Source: Sphingobacteriaceae bacterium (GTDB taxonomy: Bacteria; Bacteroidota; Bacteroidia; UBA7662). From it: a stretch of DNA of 64,000 nucleotides. This document shows positions 43,632 through 51,185 of the stretch, piece after piece. The first letter of the stretch is position 1; each line of letters begins with the position of its first letter. The stretch covers positions 45,106-109,105 of the forward strand of contig PNNG01000040.1 in NCBI GenBank assembly GCA_013824115.1, read 5' to 3'. Made by a program: the position numbers and the translations under genes. The notes under the pieces were generated by a model. That model was given only the letters and a program-made list of their open reading frames with translations. It made no database searches and was not told where the DNA came from.

Positions 43632-43690
43632 GAGATATTTTGAAAAGAAATAACACACATCCTATGTTTGTAACACATAAAATCTGTTGT

Positions 43691-44350
43691 ATGAAAAAGC
43701 TTTTATTTTTCCTTTTCTTCCTGATCAGTGCAGCCAGCATGGCACAAGAAAATCAAAGCACAAGCAACGTATTGGGCAAACGCTATTTTGGGGTTCAACA
43801 CGAATACAGGGGCAATGAATGGACCTTATCCAATGGTGAGCTTACCCATTGGACTGAACCACTCATGAGTATCACCCACTTTGTTTACGGACAACGCTTG
43901 AAAAAGCGCTTTTACTTTGAAACAGGGCTGTCGTATTACTTCAGAAGTGACAGATCAGATGTGATATCTAACAACGGATTCACCCCCGTTTTACGCACTA
44001 CTTTGCTATCGAGCCACGCATTTATTATACCGCTTGCCATTCGGTATCGCAGCAAAGGGGAGCAATGGCGCTTCACGACAGGCGCCACCCTTGCCGACAT
44101 AGGATTGGCCCTGGCCAGATCAAACACACTCACCCGCGAAATTGTCTCCGGTCCCAATGAAAGCGTTAAGAAAAATGACCCACAATTTCTTGCTTTTCTT
44201 GGTTTAGGATTAGAGGTTGGATGCGAATATCAACTTGCTCCCAATTGGATGATTCGGGCTGACTCACAATTGGGCATTGGTTTTAGCAGCAGCAACATTT
44301 CCTATACACCCAACTTACGTGTCGGCTTATTCAAAAGCATCAACAGGTAA
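43691..44350 (+). CDS. Outer-membrane beta-barrel protein, copy 1
   Basis: A 219-residue protein with an SPI signal peptide (residues 1-19, cleavage at SMA-Q; the ATG at 43691 fits it best, since the longer frame adds a non-signal leader). The mature part consists of alternating strands such as FYFETGLSYYFRS, AFIIPLAIRYRSKG and WRFTTGATLADIGL, and ends in GLFKSINR. This is the PorT/OMP_b-brl_2 style. The next gene is a diverged tandem paralogue. Confidence 0.78.
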   Translation: MKKLLFFLFFLISAASMAQENQSTSNVLGKRYFGVQHEYRGNEWTLSNGELTHWTEPLMSITHFVYGQRLKKRFYFETGLSYYFRSDRSDVISNNGFTPVLRTTLLSSHAFIIPLAIRYRSKGEQWRFTTGATLADIGLALARSNTLTREIVSGPNESVKKNDPQFLAFLGLGLEVGCEYQLAPNWMIRADSQLGIGFSSSNISYTPNLRVGLFKSINR

Positions 44351-44419
44351 TTTACCAGCCATTGAGCCAATTATAAAACCAAATTCATTCGCATTTTTAC
44401 CCAAAACCCAAAAAACGCC

Positions 44420-45088
44420 ATGAAATCAACACTTTTGATGCTAGGTATTTTGCTTTGCTTCCAAAGTAAGGCGCAGCTAAGCAACGAAGCAGCTCCAAGT
44501 CCATCGAAACATTACGTGGGTTTGATGCAAGGCTTCCATGGCAGGCAGTACTTTTTCCGCGATGGTGCCCTCCGAAACACCCCTACCCCCATGGGCATTC
44601 ATCTGCAATTGCTGTATGGCTATCGGTTCCATCGGAATTTTGCACTCGAAAGCGGCCTGCTGTTGCGACATGCCAATTTAACACAATGGTATAGTCAGCC
44701 GATGGGAAATTACTCGCTGTATCACACCCGCTTTAATACCTTCCAAGTCCCCCTCGACCTGCGTTACAATACCTCTGGTGCTAAGTTGCGCTTTACCAGC
44801 AGCATCAATGTGGCCACACTGAGCTTGAACCAACATCGTCAGCAAAAGAGCCAATTCGGACCAAACATTACCTTGCTCTCTGAGCTAAACACTCGTTCAA
44901 GCAATCTGAGTGTAGATGTTGCCAACCGCATTACCTTGGGTGGAGAATACCAAATCGACCCCGGCTGGTTGATAAGAGCCGAAATGGTGGTGCAAAGGGC
45001 CAATCCGGCTAGCGTTCCGATGCGCGACTGGAACTACATGCCTGGCTTCCAATTCGGTATTACCCGAAGCCTGGGTAGCAGCAAGTGA
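44420..45088 (+). CDS. Outer-membrane beta-barrel protein, copy 2
   Basis: A 222-residue protein with an SPI signal peptide (MKSTLLMLGILLCFQSKA, then QL). It has the same strand order as the 43691 protein: KHYVGLMQGFHGRQYFF, NFALESGLLLRHANL, NTFQVPLDLRYNTSGAKLRF and DPGWLIRAEMVVQ. The alignment between the two is clear but diverged. The genes are 69 nt apart and co-directional. Possible roles are adhesion or transport; no partner is seen. Confidence 0.78.
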   Translation: MKSTLLMLGILLCFQSKAQLSNEAAPSPSKHYVGLMQGFHGRQYFFRDGALRNTPTPMGIHLQLLYGYRFHRNFALESGLLLRHANLTQWYSQPMGNYSLYHTRFNTFQVPLDLRYNTSGAKLRFTSSINVATLSLNQHRQQKSQFGPNITLLSELNTRSSNLSVDVANRITLGGEYQIDPGWLIRAEMVVQRANPASVPMRDWNYMPGFQFGITRSLGSSK

Positions 45089-45224
45089 GATAGCCCGCTC
45101 GCATTACTCATCCATGCGAGCAGGACTAAACACCTGGCGCGCTGAAAATGCCAGAAATATCCCGACACACTTTTTGCTTTTTCAAACCAAAAACCCCTTT
45201 TGCTGTTGGGCATAAAAAAACAGC

Positions 45225-46145
45225 ATGTCAATACTCCGCCTCGCCCTCGATTGGACGCCCAACGTTAACCACAGCGGCTTTTTCGCTGCTCAACATTTTG
45301 GTTGGTTTGAAGAAGCTGGAATAACTGTTGAAATCCAACATCCGGGCACCGACCATTATCTGCACAGCCCTGCTAAAAAAGTAGAATTAGGTTTGGCCGA
45401 TTTGGCCTTATGCCCCTTCGAAAGCCTGCTCAGTTACCGCACCAAAAGCGAACCTTTGCCGCTGCTTGCCGTAGCTGCGGTATTGCAAACCGATCTCAGC
45501 AGCATTGTGGTACTGGCCAACAGCGGCATCACCCGACCTGCCCAGCTCGACGGCAAAACCTACGCTTCCTACAAAGCCCGTTACGAAGATGCCCAAGTAT
45601 CCTGCCTGGTGCGCAACGATGGTGGCAAAGGCGATTTGGCGCTCCAATACCCCAACCGCTTGGGTATTTGGAACACCCTTTTGAGCGGAGAAGCCGATGC
45701 CACCTGGATTTTCGACAATTGGGAAGGCGTGCAAGCCCAACTGGCAGGCATTGAATTGCGTCATTTCCGGATGGCCGATTATGGCATTCCTTATGGGTAT
45801 TCTCCCGTCTTAGCCACTACCGAAGCTATTTTGAACACACACAAAGAAGCGCTTCAGGCCTTTTTAGCCACATCTGCTCGTGGTTTTGCCTGGGCGGCAG
45901 CACATCCCGAAGAAATGGCCCAAATGCTTTTGCCTTTGGTGCCCCAAGCCGACCAAAACCTGGCCATGCTTACCACCGCCCAAAACGCCACCTCCCCGCA
46001 TTATGTCCACGACAAAGGCTGGGGCTTCATGGAAATGGAAAGAGTGCATTCATACCTGGCTTGGTTAGCAGCCGAAGGCCTCGAAAGTACAAATTTCGAT
46101 GTCTCAGCGCTTTTCACTAATGCGCTGTTGCCCGAAACAAGGTAA
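45225..46145 (+). CDS. THI5/NMT1-like protein without signal peptide
   Basis: A 306-residue protein of the NMT1/THI5 family. The hallmark RLALDWTPNVNHSGFFAAQH opens it, and the substrate-binding fold continues with ADLALCPFESLLSYR and ATWIFDNWEGVQAQL. It has no signal peptide or lipobox, so it is predicted to be cytoplasmic, unlike the ABC-transporter periplasmic proteins of the same family. The iron-binding cysteine cluster (CCCFC) of fungal HMP-P synthase is not seen. No ABC permease or ATPase is adjacent. It may make or bind the thiamine pyrimidine moiety; which one cannot be decided here. Confidence 0.82.
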   Translation: MSILRLALDWTPNVNHSGFFAAQHFGWFEEAGITVEIQHPGTDHYLHSPAKKVELGLADLALCPFESLLSYRTKSEPLPLLAVAAVLQTDLSSIVVLANSGITRPAQLDGKTYASYKARYEDAQVSCLVRNDGGKGDLALQYPNRLGIWNTLLSGEADATWIFDNWEGVQAQLAGIELRHFRMADYGIPYGYSPVLATTEAILNTHKEALQAFLATSARGFAWAAAHPEEMAQMLLPLVPQADQNLAMLTTAQNATSPHYVHDKGWGFMEMERVHSYLAWLAAEGLESTNFDVSALFTNALLPETR

Positions 46146-46161
46146 TTCAGCCGCTCCTGCC

Positions 46162-46169
46162 TACCTTTG
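46162..46169 (+). promoter_or_regulatory. -7 element upstream of the UPF0126 gene
   Basis: TACCTTTG fits TAnnTTTG and ends 61 nt before the start codon. The leader between them holds a heptad repeat. Confidence 0.45.
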
Positions 46170-46180
46170 CAGCCCGGGAC

Positions 46181-46222
46181 GGTGACTTGTCACCCGTCAC
46201 TCGTCACCAATTACTCCGTCAC
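46181..46222 (+). repeat. GTCAC heptad repeat in a 5' leader
   Basis: TTGTCAC, CCGTCAC and TCGTCAC follow each other without gaps (46187-46207), a fourth CCGTCAC lies at 46216-46222, and GGTGAC-TT-GTCACC at the 5' end can fold back. It lies between the -7 box and the start codon of the UPF0126 gene. Confidence 0.65.
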
Positions 46223-46230
46223 CTCAACCC

Positions 46231-46833
46231 ATGTCGCTCCTCTCCTACTTCGAACTCGCCGGCACCTTTTTCTTCGCCATTTCGGGGGCTTTGGCCATCA
46301 AAGACAAGGAGCACGACTGGTTTGGCGCGGGCTTTACCGGCTTTATCACAGCCATTGGTGGCGGTTCGTTGCGCGATGTGCTGCTTGGTAGCTACCCGCT
46401 GGCATGGGTGAGTAATGTAAACCTCTTGTATGCCATCCTCGCCGGTGTAGCGGTGAGTTATTTCGGCTGGAAATGGCTCATTCGCTTTAGACGTACTTTG
46501 TTTTTGTTCGATACCCTCGGACTTAGTCTTTTCACCTTGCTCGGCACCGAAAAAGCCCTCTCTTTAGGTGTGCAGCCCGAAATTGCCGCCATCATGGGCA
46601 TGTTCAGCGCGGTGATGGGTGGCGTCATTCGCGATACGCTCACCAATGAAACGCCTGTGCTTTTCCGCAAAGAAATTTACGCCAGTGCCTGTTTGCTCGG
46701 GGCCATTGTTTATTTGGTGCTGCGGGAGCTTGGGCTCGACCGCGACCTCAACCTGCTGCTCTCGGTGGCCACCATTGCCACCACCCGCATATTGGCCGTG
46801 CGCTACAAGCTCACGCTGGGCGGGTTCAGTTAA
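46231..46833 (+). CDS. UPF0126/TRIC family membrane protein
   Basis: A 200-residue protein with seven membrane helices in two repeated halves: FELAGTFFFAISGALAIKD with ITAIGGGSLRDVLLG, and LFDTLGLSLFTLLGTEKAL with FSAVMGGVIRDTLTN. The paired GGG/S-x-RD motifs are the family signature (YadS/YicG). Members are homologous to trimeric intracellular cation channels, and some are linked to glycine transport. The gene's last 25 nt, stop included, are repeated at 47355-47379. Confidence 0.9.
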   Translation: MSLLSYFELAGTFFFAISGALAIKDKEHDWFGAGFTGFITAIGGGSLRDVLLGSYPLAWVSNVNLLYAILAGVAVSYFGWKWLIRFRRTLFLFDTLGLSLFTLLGTEKALSLGVQPEIAAIMGMFSAVMGGVIRDTLTNETPVLFRKEIYASACLLGAIVYLVLRELGLDRDLNLLLSVATIATTRILAVRYKLTLGGFS

Positions 46834-47017
46834 ATTCAAACAGTTTATCCGCAAGACTACAACCTCGGCTTCAAATCTAACCCCCGGATGGCCGGGGCCC
46901 ATGGCGCAGAGGCGCGGAGCAAGCAATAATGTTGCAATGGACTAGGTGCGATTTTTAACGGTTTCGCAGCCTAGAATGGCTTTTCCATTAGGTGCAGAAT
47001 AAAACTGAACGCAAACC

Positions 47018-47096
47018 GCGCATTTCGACGAGCTCAATGACCAGCGGAGGCGTTTGGTATGCGCCGCTACGCAGCTTGACCGGAGACCGCAGAGAA
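47018..47096. repeat. Dispersed structured intergenic repeat, copy 3
   Basis: CGCATTTCGACGAGCTCAAT, CCAGCGGAGG, a hairpin with TGCG/CGCA and GGT/ACC arms, then CGGAGACCGCAGAG. It has the same order as the copies at 4372 and 4659 but different stem sequences. Confidence 0.7.
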
Positions 47097-47227
47097 AAAG
47101 CATGGATTGAAAAACATCCATAAGGTGTTAATCGGCCGGTGATTCAAGCGCTATTGGAGATGGAGTACCCAATGCCATAAATTACCGATTCCCCATTACA
47201 ATCAGCCTTGTACTTCCCTTGAGCTAC

Positions 47228-47330
47228 AAAAGATAGAACGCGGATAACACTGATGGAGCGGATAGTCGCTGATAACGATAAAAAAATCCGAGCCAATCAG
47301 TTCAATCCGCGTCATCAGCGTTCCAACATG
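47228..47330. repeat. GCGGAT-type dispersed repeat with inverted ends
   Basis: Left side GAACGCGGATAACACTGATG, right side the inverse form CAATCCGCGTCATCAGCGTTC, separated by an A-rich stretch. This is a common class of intergenic repeat (CGCGGAT/ATCCGCG) in environmental Bacteroidota. Confidence 0.65.
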
Positions 47331-47428
47331 AAAATGTTTTCCGGGGAATTTTTTCTTACGCTGGGCGGGTTCAGTTAAAAATCGTCAACGACCGTTAGGG
47401 CATCGGTTTTCTCGCCTAATTTGCTGGC

Positions 47429-47896
47429 ATGAAAGCCCTCCTTCTCACCACCCTTTTATTCATTGCCACCTCCTCCATGGCCCAAACTTCGGCCGACAGC
47501 CTGGCGTGGAAAAGTCCGGCCACCCTGGTCGAACGCCTCTTGCAATGTGTTTCATCAGCGCCCGGCCAACCAAAGCAATGGAACAGCTTCAAAGCCCTCT
47601 GTGCCACCGATGCACGCATTGCCGTTTTGCTGCAGCGCCCGGGCAAACCGCCGGTCTTTCGGAGCTTTATGGTCGAGGAATTTGTTCAAACCATGTCGAA
47701 AAACGACGCGCCATTCAAGGAAAAGCAATTGAAGGTCCAAATCGATGAATTCAACGGCATGGCCACCGTTTGGCAGCCGTATGAACTGATTGCTGGCAAC
47801 GAAAGGCGAACCGGCGTAAATACGTATCAGCTTTACTCAGATGGCACACGTTGGTATGTGCACAGCCTGCTGTGGACCGAAGGCGATTTGCCTTAA
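47429..47896 (+). CDS. Secreted NTF2-like (SnoaL/DUF4440-type) protein
   Basis: A 155-residue protein with an SPI signal peptide (residues 1-18, SSMAQ). The mature domain is a cone-shaped NTF2 fold: a helical N-terminus (SFKALCATDARIAVLLQ), strands KQLKVQIDEFNGMATVWQPY and RTGVNTYQLYSDGTRWYVHS. Such periplasmic NTF2-like proteins are common in Bacteroidota, and most lack a known ligand. A hairpin terminator follows at 47905. Confidence 0.8.
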   Translation: MKALLLTTLLFIATSSMAQTSADSLAWKSPATLVERLLQCVSSAPGQPKQWNSFKALCATDARIAVLLQRPGKPPVFRSFMVEEFVQTMSKNDAPFKEKQLKVQIDEFNGMATVWQPYELIAGNERRTGVNTYQLYSDGTRWYVHSLLWTEGDLP

Positions 47897-47904
47897 AACA
47901 CAAA

Positions 47905-47928
47905 GGCCGCTTCGGTGAGGAAGCGGCC
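47905..47928. terminator. Terminator between NTF2-like gene and cspA
   Basis: GGCCGCTTC-GGTGAG-GAAGCGGCC, a perfect 9-bp stem between convergent genes. No long T-run follows, so it may act from both sides as a stall hairpin. Confidence 0.75.
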
Positions 47929-47969
47929 CTGAATCGGTGCTAAAAAAATGCTTTATAGATCGAATTGGC

Positions 47970-48161
47970 TTAAGCCAATTTCACTGATACTGCATTCATT
48001 CCTTTGCGACCTTCTTTCAAATCGAAAGTCACTTTGTCGTTCTCGCGAACTTTGTCAACGAGACCGGTAACGTGTACAAAATATTCTGTACCCGTTTCTT
48101 CGTCCTTAATGAATCCGAAACCTTTGGTTTCATTGAAGAACTTTACTGTTCCTGTAAGCAT
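47970..48161 (-). CDS. cspA: Cold-shock domain protein
   Basis: A 63-residue OB-fold protein, MLTGTVKFFNETKGFGFIKD with RNP1 KGFGFI and RNP2 YFVHVTGL, closing AVSVKLA. It binds single-stranded RNA and acts as an RNA chaperone. It is shorter by a few residues than E. coli CspA, typical for Bacteroidota. A near-consensus -7 sequence TACCTTTA lies at 48181-48188, 19 nt upstream. Confidence 0.95.
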   Translation of the reverse strand: MLTGTVKFFNETKGFGFIKDEETGTEYFVHVTGLVDKVRENDKVTFDLKEGRKGMNAVSVKLA

Positions 48162-48317
48162 AATGTGATATTGAAGGCGTAAAGGTAGGTGCTACCCCGC
48201 ATTAAACCGCATGAAATCCCATTTATTTTGATAACTGTATTCGGATTCATGGTTCCTTCCCTCCAAAAGTGCTTCAAGCAAGCAAATCAGCTGTTTTGTA
48301 TTGCACCAAAAATCAAA

Positions 48318-48339
48318 CAGCCCACCAAAAGGCGGGCTG
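48318..48339 (-). terminator. Terminator after the DUF4397 gene
   Basis: On the minus strand CAGCCCGCC-TTTT-GGTGGGCTG, followed by a T-rich stretch (TTTGATTTTT). Confidence 0.75.
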
Positions 48340-48368
48340 CTGAACAAACAGGAACAACCAAATCGCAA

Positions 48369-50069
48369 TCAGGGCTGAACCAATACACGGAAGCTGCTTG
48401 CCTGTCCGGCTTGCTCAATGCGACCAACGTACACACCGGGCGCTAAGTCATTGGTGGCCAAGCGCAAGCGATCATTTCCTGGCTCCAAGCTGGCGGTGCG
48501 CAACACCCTACCTTGTATGTCGATGAGGCTCAACTGTGCACCAGCAAGTGCATTGTTGTAGCTGATTTCAAAGGCATCGCGTGCCGGATTGGGGAACACC
48601 TTGAAAGATCCAGCCGCAATGCTTCTAACACTGCTAGCCACTGCAGGAAGTGCCAACAAAGGCCCTGCCGTTGGAGCTGCTACGAACAAACCAAAGGATG
48701 GCCCATTGCTGTTCTGTGCTGGATTGAGGAAGCCTGAAGCAACCACCACCAGTGCTGTTCCACCTAAATTGAGGGTTTGCAGCGGCGCATCAAACTGAGC
48801 GATGTTGTTGGCACCTGTGGGTGCAATGCCCAAACGATAATTCAAAGGTGCCAAGCCCAAATATCCTGCAAAATTGCCGTATGACAGGTTAGCAACCAAA
48901 GCAGGTACAGGAACCGAAAGCTCATTTACATCAACTGCTGGTGCGTCGGTTGAACCATGGAAAACCAATACATCGGTTTGGGCAGGGTTGTTGGCTTGCT
49001 CTCGGCCTTGGTTGAATACAAATAAATCGAAAGCAGTTGCTGGGCTATATCCCGTAGGCGACACAATGCCATTGGCCACTACCACATACCGTTCGGCGGC
49101 ATTGAGGGTAAGTCGCTTGCTAAAAACAGCATTGCTGGTATCGGTGGCTCCTGGTATGGTTATGTGGATAACGATTTCGTTACCAGCAGGTAAATTCACA
49201 AATCCGGTAGTAGTGCGGAATGCGAAATTAGGCACCTCACGTACGCCATTCACCCACACATCAACCGTATCAGCTGCGGCATCGGCGGCATTGTGAATAA
49301 TTTGCACCCGCGCTGTTTGATTGAGTGGAACGGCAGGCAATGCTTGCAACGGTCCACCCGCTGCACGGGCTACAAATAAACCAAAGGCCGGACCATTGCT
49401 GTTCTGTGCTGGATTCAAGAAACCCGAAGCCAGCACCACAATGGCACTGTCGGCCAAGCCAAGTGTTTGCAGAGGTGCCGAAAAGCGCGCAATATCGTTT
49501 CCACCCGTAGGCGCGATCCCCAAAGTGTAGTTAAGCGGAGCTAAGTTGGTATAACCGGCAAAGTTTCCATAGCTCAAATTAGGGATGAGTTGCGGAACAG
49601 GTACCGAACGCTCGTTTACATCAACGGCTGGGGCATCGGTTGCTCCATGAAATACCAATACCGAGGTTTGTCCTGCAGTTGCTGCAGTTTCACGGCCCGG
49701 GGCTATGAATAAATCGAACGCGGTGGCCGGACTGTATCCCGTTTGAGAAACAATACCACTGGCTACCACTACATAAGTTTGGTTGGGCGCCAAAGTAATG
49801 CGTTTAACAAAAGCAGCGTTCATGGTATCGGCTGCACCTTGGCCTGTGATGTGGATGTTCAATAGCGGTCCGGCCGGCAAATTCAAAAAGGGTGTAGCAG
49901 TACGAAAAGCAAAGTTGGGAATAGAACGTACCCCGTTCACCCAAACATCCACCGTATCGGCAGCCAAATCAGCTGCATTGTGAATAATCTGCACACGTGC
50001 CGTTTGGGCCGTAGCTTGGACTTGCCACAGCAGCAGCAAAGCCAGTAAGAATTTTAGATTTTTAACCAT
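48369..50069 (-). CDS. T9SS-secreted protein with duplicated DUF4397 modules
   Basis: A 566-residue protein. The ATG at 50069 precedes an SPI signal peptide (LKFLLALLLLWQVQATA). Two tandem modules of about 245 residues (about 22-268 and 269-480) each begin TARVQIIHNAADxAADTVDV and contain SYGNFAGY and the GFLNPAQNSNGPxFGLFVA ending; each holds two DUF4397-type Ig-like folds. The C-terminal 75 residues are a type A T9SS sorting domain (FKVFPNPARDAFEISYN, ending RVLVQP). It is probably an extracellular or cell-surface protein; the ligand is unknown. A terminator follows. Confidence 0.88.
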   Translation of the reverse strand: MVKNLKFLLALLLLWQVQATAQTARVQIIHNAADLAADTVDVWVNGVRSIPNFAFRTATPFLNLPAGPLLNIHITGQGAADTMNAAFVKRITLAPNQTYVVVASGIVSQTGYSPATAFDLFIAPGRETAATAGQTSVLVFHGATDAPAVDVNERSVPVPQLIPNLSYGNFAGYTNLAPLNYTLGIAPTGGNDIARFSAPLQTLGLADSAIVVLASGFLNPAQNSNGPAFGLFVARAAGGPLQALPAVPLNQTARVQIIHNAADAAADTVDVWVNGVREVPNFAFRTTTGFVNLPAGNEIVIHITIPGATDTSNAVFSKRLTLNAAERYVVVANGIVSPTGYSPATAFDLFVFNQGREQANNPAQTDVLVFHGSTDAPAVDVNELSVPVPALVANLSYGNFAGYLGLAPLNYRLGIAPTGANNIAQFDAPLQTLNLGGTALVVVASGFLNPAQNSNGPSFGLFVAAPTAGPLLALPAVASSVRSIAAGSFKVFPNPARDAFEISYNNALAGAQLSLIDIQGRVLRTASLEPGNDRLRLATNDLAPGVYVGRIEQAGQASSFRVLVQP

Positions 50070-50364
50070 TTTATTTCGATTTAGCACCAATACAACCCAA
50101 CCCAACCGCGATTGTTTGCAACCTTGTTTCAATTAAACATTTTTCAATATTAAAAAAGCTGTGTTTCAGTTCGCTAAAAACAAAAGCATGGGAGCTATTA
50201 ACTTTAATTAGCAAATGGCATGTAAATGCGCATAGATGAGTCTTTGTTAAGCCATTCAGTTTAATCTACTTGGCGTTTTATATGCTTCAAGCTTTTTTTG
50301 AGTTTTTTTATCAAGCCACGCAACCACTGCTTTTGTACTTTCGTCTTACCCCCAAAACATTCCC
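50070..50364. other. Divergent intergenic region, about 295 bp
   Basis: AT-rich region between the DUF4397 gene and the DUF2807 gene. A -7-like TACTTTCG lies at 50336-50343, 21 nt before the plus-strand start. No gene or repeat was seen. Confidence 0.4.
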
Positions 50365-51057
50365 ATGAAAAAACCCATCGTACCCTTTCTTTTAGTTTTG
50401 GTTGGTTTGATTTTCTGCCTGGCACACAGCACTTGGGCACAAACCACTGTTCTGCCGTTGAATGGCATAACAGGACTTCATTTGCGCGGAGGCATGGAGG
50501 TGGAGCTTAAAAAAGGTCCTGCCGAAATGCGCCTTTCAGGAGGTGAAGAAAATCTGAAAAACCTGGAGCTCAGCATCGAAAATGGCGTTCTGGAAATTTC
50601 GGGTGCCAAAAAGAAATTTGGTATGCCCGTGGTGGGCGATAAAATCATCATCTCTTTGCCCAGCCTCGAAAGCCTTAAAATTTCGGGTGCAGCCGAAGTC
50701 ACCGGTGGCGGATTCGATAATGAAACCCTGTTCATGGCCATCAATGGTTTTGGCAGTGCGATACTCGATTTGAATGTGAAAATCCTAAAATTCGATGTGA
50801 GCGGCACAGGCAATGTAGAACTTGCTGGCAAAGCCGAAACCGTGGTGATTAACCTGAGCGGCGCCGCCAGTATTGAGGCCGAAAATTACGACGTGGAGAA
50901 CATGACCCTGGTGATGTCGGGGGCCGGCTCCGCCGAGGTAAACGTGAGCAAGCAGCTCGACGTGAACATCAGCGGGGTTGGTGTGGTAAGCTACAAGGGC
51001 GAACCCGAAGTATTGCGCAAACGCATCAGCGGCGCAGGAAAGATTGAGCAATTGTAG
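50365..51057 (+). CDS. DUF2807 / head-GIN domain protein
   Basis: A 230-residue exported protein with an SPI signal peptide (LVLVGLIFCLAHSTWA, then QT). The rest is a beta-solenoid-like DUF2807 domain with repeated short strands LESLKISGAAEVTGGG, LKFDVSGTGNVELAG, VVINLSGAASIEA and LVMSGAGSAEVNVS, typical of Bacteroidota head-GIN proteins. They bind neither heme nor metal as far as known. The stop is followed at 51120 by a strong terminator. Confidence 0.88.
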   Translation: MKKPIVPFLLVLVGLIFCLAHSTWAQTTVLPLNGITGLHLRGGMEVELKKGPAEMRLSGGEENLKNLELSIENGVLEISGAKKKFGMPVVGDKIIISLPSLESLKISGAAEVTGGGFDNETLFMAINGFGSAILDLNVKILKFDVSGTGNVELAGKAETVVINLSGAASIEAENYDVENMTLVMSGAGSAEVNVSKQLDVNISGVGVVSYKGEPEVLRKRISGAGKIEQL

Positions 51058-51119
51058 CCGGTTGTAAAAACCCTGTTGGCACAACCACATCATTTTCAAC
51101 CCAACTTCTTCATGTATCG

Positions 51120-51147
51120 AGGTCCGGCCGGGAGGTCGGACCTTTTC
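51120..51147 (+). terminator. Terminator after the DUF2807 gene
   Basis: AGGTCCGGCC-GGGA-GGTCGGACCT (one G-U pair), then TTTTC. Confidence 0.85.
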
Positions 51148-51185
51148 TTTTGTACCTAAGCCCATCAAATGCCGTTATTTGCAAC

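Larger units (their letters stand above)
46810..47379. repeat. Duplicated 3' gene tail flanking an intergenic repeat block
   Basis: The sequence ACGCTGGGCGGGTTCAGTTA at 46813 is part of a 25-nt stretch (46810-46834, encoding LTLGGFS and the stop) that recurs at 47355-47379 with one mismatch. The 520 bp between hold GCAGAG-type and GCGGAT-type dispersed repeats and no gene. Confidence 0.8.
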
